A DNA stretch of 64,000 bases from Drosophila miranda (taxonomy: Eukaryota; Arthropoda; Insecta; Diptera; Drosophilidae): contig NW_022881614.1 in NCBI RefSeq assembly GCF_003369915.1, positions 21,554,336-21,618,335 of the forward strand, in the 5' to 3' direction. Position 1 is the stretch's first letter, and every line of letters begins with the position of its first letter. The notes beneath the pieces were generated by a model. That model made no database searches. It was not told where the DNA came from and was given only the letters and a program-made list of their open reading frames with translations. Below, piece by piece: positions 23,261 through 33,644 of the stretch. The position numbers and the translations under genes were made by a program.

Positions 23261-24007
23261 GAGCTATGCATAAAACTGATGATCCAGTCAATGTATGTTT
23301 TAGGAAAACACTCATTTTCCATTAGTCTTTTTAAGAATTTCAGGTTGACACAATTGTAGGCATTGTTGAGGTCAACAACCACAAGAGTAACGTGTTCCTT
23401 GTTCTTTTTCTTTGCCGCTACCACATTGATGACATCATTTCTGCACATCGCTGCAGACTTGTTTTTTTGGTATGCATAAGATCTGTAGGGTATAATCTTG
23501 TTTTCTTGTATATGCTTTTCCAGCCTGGCTTTCACCATGCCATTTACTGTCTTGGCTAGAACCGAAATGAGGGATATGGGTCGAAAATGTTTTAAGTCAG
23601 TCAGATCCATGTTTTTTTCGGTATTGGTACAATTCTGATAGATCTCCATTCGACTGGGAAATCGCACATAGCCACTCGACGGTTGTAAAAATGTACAAGT
23701 TCTGTCTTTATACTAGTGTTGAGAGCACTCAGCATCTCGTATGTGATGTGATCTATTCCTCCTGCCGTTTTTCTGTTTCTGACTAACACAGCCTCTAACT
23801 CTTCCAAGGAAAAGAAAGGATTTTCATTGTTCTTGGTTGAGTACATTTCTTCGTCTACATCCTTTGCTTCTGAGATTATTTGTTCGTTAAGGAATTCCAG
23901 GTATGGCCCAGCTTTGTCAGGGTCGAAAATTTCTGGGGTGTCCTCTTGACAGTTTTTTAGATTTCTGAGGAATCTCCAGGCTTCTCTTGAGTTCGATTTT
24001 ACATTTA
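23261..24007 (-). pseudogene. I-like ORF2, RT N-terminal half
   Basis: Reads the RT fingers and palm on the minus strand: TAGGIDHITYEML, LKHFRPISLISVLAK, YAYQKNKSAAM, VVVDLNNAYNCVN (catalytic first Asp block) and MENECFPKTYIDWIISFM. A frame change near 23620 (after the W-x-SIRIVPIPKK block) breaks it. Its upstream continuation (endonuclease) is at 30499-30950, on the other side of the LOA insertion at 24007/24008. Confidence 0.82.
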
Positions 24008-24125
24008 GGTTAGGTTAGGTTGAGGCGGCTGCCGGGCTCGCTCGGAACCCGTCACACTTAGGCCGGTTTCGGCCCGTTGTGATACCGCATAGGATCATTT
24101 CCTTCCTGCGTTGTGAGACTTCCTG

Positions 24126-27100
24126 TCAGCAATTATCCCATCCAGATGCTCTCACAAAGTTCGCTATCCTCCTGGGACATAGTTTGGACATCTCTGAGAT
24201 GTCGTGTAGAAAGGCTGAGCCCAGGTGCTGTAGCCTTCTTCTGCTGAGAGCTGGGCAGGAGCAGAACAGATGTTCCACTGTCTCCTCCTCTTCCTCGTCT
24301 CTACAGCTGCGACAAAAATCGTTATGTGGGGCCCCCAGCCTGTTAGCGTGGGTGCCTATTAGCCAGTGTCCCGTGAGGGAACGTGTGACTACGCTGCACC
24401 TTTTCCTGCTTAACTTGAGGAGCTCGGAGGTGCGCTTCATGTCCATGGTCGGCCATGTTTGCCGAGTTGTGCGACATCGTGGCACTGTTTGCCACATATC
24501 GTTGTTTAGTCGCTTGTATTGCTCCCTTATAATGAGCTTACAGGTGGCCATTGGCATACAGATATCCTCCTTGTCTTGGAGAAGGGGGATTGTAGTGCCA
24601 GATCTGGCCAGCTCGTCCGCTATACAGTTGCCCTCGATGTCCCGGTGGCCCGGGACCCAAATCAGGCTAATAGCAAATTGCTGAGCCATCTCGTGCAGAG
24701 ATTTGCGGCAGTCTGCCACGGTGGCCGAGTTCGAGGAAATCGCGCTTAGCGATTTGATCGCAGCCTGGCTGTCGCTATAAATGTTTAGCTTGGTTGCCGT
24801 GACGGCAGCCGCTTGTAGGCAGTCTAGAGCCTCCCTGATTGCTATGACTTCCGCTTGAAAGACACTGCAATGATCTGGGAGTCTGAAGGAATGCCTTATG
24901 CTTAGCTGTTCAGAGTAGATTCCCCCTCCGTCTCTGTCGTCCAGCTTTGATCCATCTGTGAAGATGTTTATGGCCCCATCTGGGCCTGGGAGTCCCTCGA
25001 GCCATTCGTCTCTGTGAGGGATGATTGTGTCGAAGGGAGTGTCTGTGTACTCTCTTGGAACTTGGTAGTCTGTTTTTGAGGGGACGGTACTGCTATTATT
25101 TAATATGGCTGAGTGACCTATGCACTGTGTCACCCATTGATCTGAGTCTCTTAGACGTATTGCTGCTGCTTCTGCCCTTTCCTTTCCTGCGAGGTCAAGG
25201 CTCTGTAGGCATAGGATGGCATTTAGCGCATCATTTGGGGTGGTGCGAAGAGCTCCGCTGATGCATAGGGCGGCAGTCCGCTGGACTTTGCCCAGTTGCT
25301 TGGTGATCGCCCTTTTTGATAGGGCCGGCCACCACACCGTAACTCCGTAGAGTAGTATTGGTCTAACTATAGCTTGATATATCCATTGGACTATGCTTGG
25401 GATCATACCCCATCTTAGCCCAATAGCTTTTTTGCATGTGTAGAGTGCAGTCATTGCCTTCTTCACTCTGTCTTTGACATTCAGGTTCCAGCTAAGCTTC
25501 TTGTCAATTACCAACCCTAAGTAACTGGCACTGTCGCTAAAGGAGAGCCTGCATCCTTGTAGTATTGGAGGGTTGAGGGGCGGGACCTTGTATTTATTTG
25601 TGAATAGTACGAGTTCCGTTTTTGAGTGATTTACTCCCAGACCGCGCGATTCTGTCCAATCCGACAGTTGCGCTAGCTTTGTGGACATTAAGTCGCACAG
25701 TGTTTGGGGGTATTTCCCCGAGAAGATAATCGCAACGTCGTCCGCATAGGCCACGACATTGCAGCCCCCCCTTCTAGGTCACATAGAATCTTGTTGACTG
25801 CTATGTTCCACAGAAGAGGAGACAGGACACCACCTTGCGGGGTGCCTCTGTTGACATACCTTGACTGGGCGGACGATCCCATCGATGATGTCACCGTCCT
25901 GCATGTGAGCAATTGATCAATGAGCATCACCAAGTGACGGTCCACCCCCAGGTCAGTCAGGGCTTCTGTAATGGCGCCCGGTACAACGTTGTTGAAAGCT
26001 CCCTCAATATCGAGAAAGGCTATGAGTGAGTACTCTTTGTGATGCAGAGATTTCTCTACCGCTGAGATCACTTCATGAAGAGCCGTTTCCGTGGATTTTC
26101 CTTTCCGGTAGGCATGCTGTGCGCCTGACAGCAACTGAGGGTGTATAGTTGTCCTCAGTTGCAGCCCGACGAGTCTCTCAAAGGTTTTGAGGAGGAAGGA
26201 CGATAGGCTGATTGGTCTGAAGTCTTTTGCAGCTGAGTGCGAGGCTTTCCCAGCTTTGGGAATGAAGACTATCTTTGCCTTAAGCCATGTTCGCGGGATT
26301 GTACCCACAGCCAGTATCTTCCTGAAGATACCTTGTAGCCAGTTGATGGCCGTATCCCCGGCCTTCTGAAGCTGGGCCGGGATTACCTGGTCTGGGCCTG
26401 GCGATTTGAACGGGTTGAAGCTGTTTATTGCCCAGCTTATGTTACGTTTTGTGAGGATGTGATCCATCGAGGTTACCGGTCCCTCTCCTGGAAGATGTGC
26501 CGTCTCGATGGTTGTGCACCCTGGAAAATGTGTGTCTAGTAGAATCTGCAGGGACTCCTCACTGGAGTTAGTCCACGTGCCGTCATTCCTTTTAAGATAC
26601 CCTACCGAGGGGTTAGTTTTTGAGAGAATCTTGCGAAGCCTTGCGGCCTCTGACGTTTCCTCAATTTCCGAGCAAAATTTTTGCCAAGAGGCCCTTTTTG
26701 CTTTCCTTGTTTCCTTTTTATATAGTGACAGACTGATTTTGTAGTCTGCCCAGTGGCTCTCCTCGTTCGCGCTTTTGGCCCTGTTGAAGAGGGTCCTGCA
26801 GCTTTTACGTAGGATGTCTATTTGTTTTGACCACCAGGGGGGTTTCTTTTTCCCCCTAGGTTTGCTAGAGGGGCACGCTGCCGCGAAGGCTTTGTTGCAT
26901 GCCTCTGTGAACCTGTTCACTAGGCGATCTAGGTCGTCTTTTGTGTCAGGGCATGATGGTGCTTTGGAGGGGAGTAAGTCCTCCAGGGCTGAGCTATATT
27001 TTTCCCAGTTGGCTTTCCTGGGATTAATATGGTCCTTAGGTTTCGGACACTCGAGAGATAGTGTGGTTTCGATGTATCTGTGGTCAGAGAAAGAGTGGTC

Positions 27101-27597
27101 ATCAAGGACTTGCCAACTCTTGACTATGTCTAACAGGTTGGAAGACACTAGGGTGATGTCAATAACCTCCTGTCGATTTTTAATTATAAAACTGGGGTCG
27201 TTGCCCCGATTACAAATAAATAGATTTGAGTTGAGGATGAAGCTGAAAAGTGACTCACCCCTTACATTTGTGTTCGAGCTCCCCATTGAGTGTGGTGAGC
27301 GTTGGCATCGGAACCTATTAATAGGTCTATGTCCGACCTCTCGCTGTCGCTGGCTAGTTTGCGAACCAGGTCGTTGGGAGGATCGTTTCCCTCATGGGCC
27401 ATGTAGGACGACATCAGCCTTAGATGTGTCCCTTTCAGCTCTAGGCTTGTCGCCGTGTTGTCGCTATCGCTATAGTTATGGAGCAGAAAGATATTAAGGT
27501 GCTTTCTGGCGAGAATGCAGGTGCGGGTTTTACCTTCATGTTGAGCTACAATTATCTTGTACTCCTTCGACCCTAGTCCACAAACCTTGTCTCCCAC
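24126..27597 (-). pseudogene. LOA ORF2 (endonuclease-RT-RNase H), second copy
   Basis: Three overlapping open frames cover the protein. Endonuclease: LIGSDANAHHTQWG (27262-27597), then SFSDHRYIET. RT: AKDFRPISLSSFLLK, AFLDIEGAFNNVV, GTPQGGVLSPLLWN, then MAYADDVAI at the start of the 24126-25754 frame. RNase H: IFTDGSKLDDRDGGG, FQAEVIAIREAL, SDSQAAI, WVPGHRDIEGN. C-terminal CCHC: CRSCRDEEEEETVEHLFCSC. Frame changes lie near 27280 and ~25760 (the latter in a run of C). Domain order and motifs are otherwise complete. Confidence 0.87.
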
Positions 27598-27620
27598 TAT
27601 CCAAGGTTCCTGGATCAGGG

Positions 27621-29070
27621 CTACGTCTGCTCCGCTCTCTTCGAGGCGGAGTATAAGAGCAGCGGATGCTGCTGATCTGAAGGAGCCTCAAGGACATCCT
27701 TAGTGTTCTCCACCACTGTAATGTCGGCATCCGGATCGTCCTCGACTTCCTCGTGGCAACACATCGCCTCGAAGTCGCATCTCAGCGTGCCATCGGTGGA
27801 GTAGCCCTCTGGGTCTATCTCTGTGTGATCGTCGGGTGCTTCGATCTCCGAGGCAGCGTCCTGCACAACTGGCTTGTCGACAGGACGTGCCTCGGCCGCC
27901 GCATCCGACTTGTAGACTTTTACGGTCACAGAGCTGAACCCAAAATTGAGCTCGCCTTTGGCAGCCTCAATCGGGGCCAGCGACTCTTTGTTGAGGACGA
28001 CCACCGCCTGGTTTGTGGGGCCCTGTGTCGTCTCAACTTTGACCACCTTCCAATCTGCTGTTGGGAGGTGGGGGTTGCATCTTTGCAACATTTTTAGGAT
28101 GCGCTCCGGCTCCTTCATGGAGGCGGGCACCCAGACTCTCGCCCTTGGTCTACTGGGCACTTTGCTCCAGTCTACAGCGACGAGCTTCGCCCCTGGGTAG
28201 ACTTCCCCGACTTGCGCTACCGCTGCTTTGTACAGCTGTACGGAGCGCTCGTCTTCACAGGCTACGATTTTTATGCAGCCCTGGTACCAGCCCATGTCTT
28301 TGCAGACGGGGGGGGGGTCCAGGCTGCTTTTCCAGCAGCTCGAAGCAGCGGTCGGCCTGTGCCGCTTCCACCCACTTCCACTGGTTTCTAGGTATCCGGG
28401 AGTCCGCGCTGCCTTTGTCCAGGACGCCAATCAGCGTCCTTTCTCTGGCAATCTGCGCAAATGATGTGCTAGGCAGCACTCTGGAGCGCTTCGGTGTCGG
28501 CCCCGGAGTCTCTTGTGAGCGCTGCCTTTTTGGCTGAGGGGCTTCCTTCTTCGGTGCTTCCTTGCCAAAGTTCGGCAGCACCTTCGAGGCCCACTCAACC
28601 TTTTTTATCCATTTGTCCGTCGGGCTGGACATCTGGCTTGCGTTCTGCCGACGGAGTATATTGCCAGCACTCCTTCTATCGGCATATGTAAAAGATTTGG
28701 CTTGGACACTAGTAGATGGTGACTCATCACCCGCCACTTTACCAGCAGGCAGAGCAGCCGCAGGATTGCATAGCCACTCTGCCAAGGTATCGATTTTGGG
28801 AGCCAATTCACCACCCACCCCGACACCGGGATGGGACCCCTTTGGGCTCTCCCTAGCATCTTCCGCCGCGCAGGTTTTCCCTGCTGATTTGCGGGTCGGG
28901 ACAGGCCTTTGGGCCGCTGCCTTCCCCTGTTTGGGATTGCTCCCTGTTGGCATTTGGGGAGTGCCAGACTCATTTTTTTTGTTTTTAAATTCTTCCATTC
29001 TTTTCCCACGAGCTGCAGAGAAGGGGTACGGTCCGTCCGGGCAGAGATGCACGTTGCCCGGATAAGGCAT
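27621..29070 (-). pseudogene. LOA ORF1 (DUF4780-type), second copy
   Basis: Starts at an ATG at 29070 (MPYPGNVHLCPDG). The N-terminal region is basic, Pro/Lys-rich and low-complexity. The conserved C-terminal half follows (RTLIGVLDKG, NQWKWVEAAQ, then GWYQGCIKIVACEDERSVQLY, AVDWSKVP, ADWKVVKVE). A frameshift at the G-run ~28311-28318 divides it into 28255-29070 and 27621-28430. Likely an RNA-binding particle protein. It ends 24 bp before the ORF2 frame. Confidence 0.78.
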
Positions 29071-29495
29071 ACTTAGAACAGGGGGGCTGCCAAGTCCCTG
29101 AGCTCTCCGTTAACGACTGGGCTAGTTTTATATACCGGGCCCCCAGCCAGGCTGACTCTCGGCACGGGTCGAATAACACTCTTAGTCCGGCCCGGTGTGA
29201 GCTGAATGTGGGAGGTTGGGATGTGGGTAGGTAGTGTGTAGGGATAGGGGAGTTTGTGAGCTACTTATACGAGGCGGCACCACAAGCGCATCGTCAGTGT
29301 TGCTACTTCGCGAACACCCGCTGGCTGTCCGGGGCTGCTTATTTTCGGTACTCTCCCTAGGGATGTCCGATTATTCGCAGCTGACCTGCCTATATGACCT
29401 GTATATAGGTAGGTCGTTCGCTATCCGCAACCTGCGACCCGTCCGGTGGCCTCAGCTAGGCCCCCTTTGAGCCACCTCACGAGCTCATCAGACCA
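29071..29495 (-). other. 5' UTR of second LOA element
   Basis: GC-richer non-coding sequence between ORF1 and the duplicated block. It probably carries the internal promoter of the element, since non-LTR elements start transcription at their first base. No specific motif was identified. Confidence 0.55.
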
Positions 29496-30498
29496 TCTGA
29501 TAAAAACCTCTCATTGACGAACACATTGAGAAAAGGGACTGAAAAGACCCGATCAAATCTGTTTTTGCTCAACTCGCTCTTCGCTCAAGCAAAGACCGAT
29601 TTTTTCACTTCTCTTTTGTTCCTGTTTTTCACTGAGCATCTTGTCGCGAGCGAACGAAAAAAGTGTCTTTTGCGTATGTATGCGTGCTTGTACGTGTGGT
29701 GGCTGTGGCAACGATCACTTGCCTTCGTGAATTGTGTCAGACACTGTCCCAAACCCTAAATGAGCCTGTTCCTGAACAACTTTCCAAAATGTTTACTGAT
29801 GTGGAGAACTTTGCTATGAACAATGGCCGTTTACCATTAAATTCCGATATATTGCAGCTTTTTAACGGCATGAAGCTAAGATCACCACACTTGAATTCGC
29901 TCGCACAGGTGGTGCTGGCTACACCGTCCACTCAGGTATCGGTCGAAAGAGCCTTTTCAGCACTTCATTATATTTTGAATGAAAAACGTTGCTCTTTAAG
30001 TGCGGAAAATATTAACTCATTGTTAGTGGTTAAGCTAAATTCGTATTAATACAAAATATATACATACATATATACATACATCCATATCCATGTCTCTTCA
30101 GTTTGCAGAAAATTCGCAAATAAGTATAAATATTACAATAACATAACCAAAAATATGCGTAAAACATGAATAAATAAACATAAACACGAAAAAAAAACTA
30201 AAAACACTTTACTCAGACACTTTTTGGGTTCTGCTCATCTAAAGACACTTTTGCTGCGAGCGCTTGACCAAAGTGTCTCTCTAAGCTGTTATTGTGAGAC
30301 CCGATCGTGTGTCGGGCTCAAGCGAAAACCCGAAACACATAACACAAGCGAAGAGACAAAAAGTGTTCTGCGTGGTCTTTTTTGGTTTTGTCAGTGACGA
30401 GACAGCAAAGGGAAAAAGTGTTGACCGTCGTTTGCGAGCTATGCATAAAACTGATGATCCAGTCAATGTATGTTTTAGGAAAACACTCATTTTCCATT
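29496..30498. repeat. 1003-bp direct repeat, copy 2
   Basis: Second copy of 22321-23323. It joins at 30498/30499 directly to I-element sequence (CTTGAGTTCG) that in copy 1 lies at 23986, so relative to copy 1 the 662 bp from 23324 to 23985 are deleted. Homology then continues for ~22 bp to ACATTTA, the LOA insertion point. Confidence 0.95.
29663..30049 (+). pseudogene. hAT transposase C-terminal fragment, copy 2
   Basis: Duplicate of 22488-22874 within the 1003-bp repeat, with the same hATC motifs. One residue differs (Q to L in SQT-x-NEP). Its presence reflects segmental duplication rather than independent transposition, because the flanking I-element bases are duplicated too. Confidence 0.8.
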
Positions 30499-30950
30499 CT
30501 TGAGTTCGATTTTACATTTAACTCTGTTAACTTCCTGGCATAGCTAGTTCTTTTGGCAATTTTAACAGATTTTTTCCATTTAACCTTGAGGTTAACAGCA
30601 GAACAATAATTTTGAAAGGAGGGTTCTGAAGACAACAAAGGTTCAAAATATACTGAGGTGATAAGAAATTTATCTTTGTTGTTGATGGTTCTTGCTATAA
30701 TTATATCTTGCTCTGTCTCATATATCAGTCTTTTAACTCTTAATTCCTTTTTGTAGGCAATCGCTACTCCTCCATAACCGTCCTCTCTATGTTTTTCTAA
30801 CATATTGAAGTTGGCTAGTTTCCTAAAACGGAGATCGTGAGAGAAAACTTCAGCCAGAATGGCAAAGTCGAAGTTTTCATTGTTTAAGTAGAATACTAGG
30901 TCGTTTTTATTGGCTTTAATAGATTGAATGTTATGTTGTAAAAATTTCAT
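30499..30950 (-). pseudogene. I-like ORF2, endonuclease N-terminus
   Basis: Starts with an ATG at 30950, then MKFLQHNIQSIKANK (the N-terminal endonuclease block), FAILAEVFSHD (metal-binding Glu), DGYGGVAIAYK and ITSVYFEP. It is cut after ~115 residues, where coding continues into a different segment (MENECFPKTYI of the duplicated RT block), so the second half of the endonuclease and the RT fingers are missing in this joint. ORF1 ends 44 bp upstream. Confidence 0.8.
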
Positions 30951-30993
30951 ATTTATTTAGATGTTTTAAAAAGGTTCGTTTCTCTCTGTTTGT

Positions 30994-32538
30994 TCATTTT
31001 TCTGTCTGCATTATGTTCCATTTGTAATCATTTGTACTGGTCACTTTTTTTGATGGATGTGACACATCATTTGAGTCGACTAAACGAGACAACATGTCAA
31101 CCATCTGTTGAATGGTAAATTTGTTTTCTTTTAGTTCTTTGTTTTCAAAAAATGGTACGTGATTACTAGAATCGCTGGTATATGATTCTAAGTGATAGTG
31201 GGGTTTTTGTGCAGGAACCAAAGGTCTCTGCACTAACCTGCTCGCATAACTGTGTTTTTTTAAAACTTCATTTGCTTTAACGTTTTTGTTTTGAACATTT
31301 TCCTCATTTATGTCTAGTTTCGGATAGTTTTTTTCATAATTATCTAACAGCGAAAAATTTTGATGGATTGAGTAAGTGCTAAGCACTTCCTTACGCGCGA
31401 TTTTTTTGATTGTCATTATTTTGTTAATGTCCATCTCCTTTTCCCATACTGGGCACATCAGTCTGTCCCTAGCTGAGTGATGTTTCCCATTGCAAAGGAT
31501 ACATTTGAGACCATTGCACTCCTCGACTCCGCATTTATAGCACCTCCTAGCTGATTTGCATCTGGTCGAAGTGTGACCAAGTCTGCCACAATTATAACAT
31601 TGCCTTACTCTGGGAACATATATGCTTACTTTCATCCCACATATCCCAAAAAGAGATACCTTTTCTGGGATGTCTGAACCCTCAAAACCAATTTTGACTG
31701 TTTCTAATGGTATGAGCTTGAATGTTTCGTTGTTGTCATCGGTTGTAATTTTCTGCCTTCTTGCTAATTTTTCAATTGACTTAATTTGTATGTTAGAAGT
31801 AATATTATCCATAATTTCATTCTCAGAAAAACCGAGGGGCACCCCTTTAATTACTCCATAGGATTCCACATAGTCTTTTGGTATAAATACCACTAAATTC
31901 ATTTTTTTTAACTCCTCATTTAAAACTAAATCATTTGCTTCGCTGAAAACCTTAAAATAAATCTTGTATAGTGTAGGCGCAAGAGCTACGATTTCTTTAA
32001 TTCCTTTGATTTTAAGGTGTCTTATTTTTTCAAAAAAGAATAAGCCATTTTGGGTGGTTTTGTTTTCGAAGATGGTACTGTTCTTAGTCGATACTAGTAC
32101 AGCCGCATCACCGATGTGGCACTCACTATACAACCCTGTTTCTCTTTCGATACCTACATTTGATGGGTTTATAATCGGATTAGTATTTTTATTCAGTGTT
32201 TTAGTCATTTCAGTATTTCCAGTAAAACCATTTATGGCATTTGTGTGATAATTGTGAACGGTCACACCGTCAGAAGCCTCCACCATTTTGTTACTGTCAT
32301 CGTCTATCAGCATTTTGTTATTTATGTCTGTATTGGTGTTGTCGCTTTTTTGTTCCTTGCGCATCTTTTTTGCTGGGTACTTTTCGTTAGTCAAGCTGTC
32401 GAATATGTCCTCTTTCACACCTGAACACAAAGCACTGAAGTTTTTTGCTATTGTTTTTTGGGTTTGAATTTTGCCGCTTTTTGCCACCTGATCAGGGGGT
32501 TTCAATTTAGCAGACACCGAGTGACCGGCGTCCGCCAT
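30994..32538 (-). CDS. I-like ORF1 (Gag-like nucleic-acid-binding protein)
   Basis: A complete 514-residue frame from an ATG. The N-terminal half is hydrophilic. A domain resembling the Gag-like RRM region of I factors is followed by CCHC zinc knuckles near residues 310-360 (CYNCGRLGHTSTRC, CYKCGVEECNGLKC, CILCNGKHHSARDRLMC). In the I factor this protein packages element RNA. The frame is intact, although ORF2 is destroyed, so it could in principle still be translated if transcribed. The 5' UTR is ~214 bp (32539-32752). Confidence 0.83.
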   Translation of the reverse strand: MADAGHSVSAKLKPPDQVAKSGKIQTQKTIAKNFSALCSGVKEDIFDSLTNEKYPAKKMRKEQKSDNTNTDINNKMLIDDDSNKMVEASDGVTVHNYHTNAINGFTGNTEMTKTLNKNTNPIINPSNVGIERETGLYSECHIGDAAVLVSTKNSTIFENKTTQNGLFFFEKIRHLKIKGIKEIVALAPTLYKIYFKVFSEANDLVLNEELKKMNLVVFIPKDYVESYGVIKGVPLGFSENEIMDNITSNIQIKSIEKLARRQKITTDDNNETFKLIPLETVKIGFEGSDIPEKVSLFGICGMKVSIYVPRVRQCYNCGRLGHTSTRCKSARRCYKCGVEECNGLKCILCNGKHHSARDRLMCPVWEKEMDINKIMTIKKIARKEVLSTYSIHQNFSLLDNYEKNYPKLDINEENVQNKNVKANEVLKKHSYASRLVQRPLVPAQKPHYHLESYTSDSSNHVPFFENKELKENKFTIQQMVDMLSRLVDSNDVSHPSKKVTSTNDYKWNIMQTEK

Positions 32539-32752
32539 ACTTGCTGGTTTAACCAGATTGCCAAAGACTTACCTCTCCTTTGGGAAATGAAAAGAGGAAT
32601 AATTTATATATTGATGAAGATTTGTTTGAAATAAACAATGATCCAATTTTTACAATCACTTTTAATTAAGCCTTTGTTGCTTGGAAAAAGTCACCTTTCA
32701 GACTGTTAAGAAAAAACACGACCGGTCTCGCTCGCTGATGAAAAGGAAGTGT

Positions 32753-33124
32753 TATCGGCAGACATTATTGTCACTTTTTTACCTACGCTTCGCTTCGTTT
32801 GAGTGTGTTTCAGTGTGACCTGATCTATCGCGGTCTTATGGATAAAATCTATGGCAGCCCTCAGAAATATACCAAAAAATACCGTAAGTCTACTGACGAT
32901 TCTATTGTACATTTCCTCGTATTTTAATATTTGGTTTAATATTACTAGCTACGGCCCTCAGCTCTGAAAACGTAATTTTATCCGATTGATAAATCAATTT
33001 TCTACAACACCACACAATTTTAAATATTCCTTTTATTGGAATTGATTGTAAAATAAGTTTAAACAATTTCCACTAAGTTCTCTACCAAATGTTCGCCCTG
33101 TTTTCATATAAGCCCCATAGAAGC
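32753..33124 (-). promoter_or_regulatory. Displaced thr promoter and 5' flank (unit 1)
   Basis: Begins with the second copy of the 17-bp target duplication, including the thr ATG and first codons, then continues into the native upstream DNA of thr on the minus strand. A Motif 1-like site (32811-32822) lies about 50 bp upstream of the ATG. The I element has moved this region 12.45 kb from its gene. The rest to 33124 is AT-rich with no further gene seen. Confidence 0.7.
32811..32822 (-). promoter_or_regulatory. Ohler Motif 1 (M1BP)-like core promoter element
   Basis: CAGTGTGACCTG on the plus strand is CAGGTCACACTG on the minus strand, close to the consensus YGGTCACACTR. In Drosophila this motif lies near the transcription start of housekeeping-type genes. 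It is oriented for transcription toward thr. Confidence 0.65.
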
Positions 33125-33496
33125 TGTGGAGATAATGTTTTTTATCCCCAATCGGCCGACTAATTATTTCGAATTAAATAAATCTCGGCGCAGAAATAAA
33201 ATTACGATATGTTCTTTAATGCGTGACATCCAAATTGCAAGTGTGGCTTGCCTGCCCTTTACATTGCGCCTCCGATCGCAAAGCGCAGCTTCGCTCGGCC
33301 GACGTCGGTAGGCAGACGCAAAGCGGAGATAGCGAAGAGCGAGCTGGCAGAGAGCGTTTAGCAGGGCAAGCAAGCGCAGAGCTTTAACAAACAAATGAGT
33401 GACATAGACATAAGTAACAAACAAAATAAGCGGCTGAGGGCCAAGAATTAGGTGATATTTGGCAAGCAGTTAATCGGCTGGGTTCTGCTCCGAACA
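33125..33496 (-). repeat. BEL copy B 3' LTR
   Basis: 372 bp with TGTTCGGAGCAG at the 33496 end and CTCCACA at the 33125 end. It matches the LTRs at 11808-12179 and 43830-44201 with a few differences and is preceded by the same purine-rich tract. Confidence 0.87.
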
Positions 33497-33644
33497 TTCA
33501 CCCCCCGTTGGAAGGCAAAGGCTTTCAACAGATCCATCCTGAAGGGGCAGAACCGTTTTTTTTCGAACGGCCCTCTTGAAAAGGCCCTTTTGAGTGCGGA
33601 TGACGGCTACTCTGATGGTTCCATCTTTTCCTGGGATGACGCTC

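Larger units (their letters stand above)
22321..23323. repeat. 1003-bp direct repeat, copy 1
   Basis: Identical to 29496-30498 with an exact offset of 7175 and no indels. The only mismatch I noticed is A/T at 22581 versus 29756. It contains I-element ORF2 flanks on both sides plus the whole hAT-type insert, so it is a secondary duplication of an already-interrupted I element. Confidence 0.95.
24008..29495 (-). mobile_element. LOA-clade non-LTR retrotransposon, second copy, near full length
   Basis: Inserted in the I-like element, ~5.49 kb. It has a 5' UTR (29071-29495), ORF1 (27621-29070), ORF2 (24126-27597) and a 3' tail of CCTAA repeats (GGTTAGGTTAGGTTGAG on the plus strand). It is a different LOA family from the 2931-7602 element: motifs are conserved but protein identity is moderate. 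Its left flank is I-element sequence ending ACATTTA, and its right flank starts the duplicated 1003-bp block. ORFs carry several homopolymer-linked frameshifts. Confidence 0.87.
20302..32752 (-). mobile_element. I-clade non-LTR retrotransposon with nested insertions
   Basis: A minus-strand element with ORF1 (30994-32538), ORF2 endonuclease (30499-30950), RT and RNase H (20642-24007), and a 3' tail of A/TAA-rich sequence at 20302-20320. It is bounded by a 17-bp target-site duplication. CCHC zinc knuckles in ORF1 and RNase H in ORF2 fit the I-factor clade. It contains a hAT-type element (~22355-23260), a LOA element (24008-29495) and a duplicated block (29496-30498). Without these it would be ~5 kb, close to the I factor. 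It splits the thr promoter from the thr coding region. Confidence 0.88.

Noticed and set aside
28494..29065. Plus-strand frames across LOA ORF1
   Set aside because: Shadows of the minus-strand ORF1. No family match.
33164..33424. Frame repeated in all three BEL LTRs (also 11880-12140, 43902-44162)
   Set aside because: Located in the LTR and low-complexity. More likely regulatory DNA than a protein.
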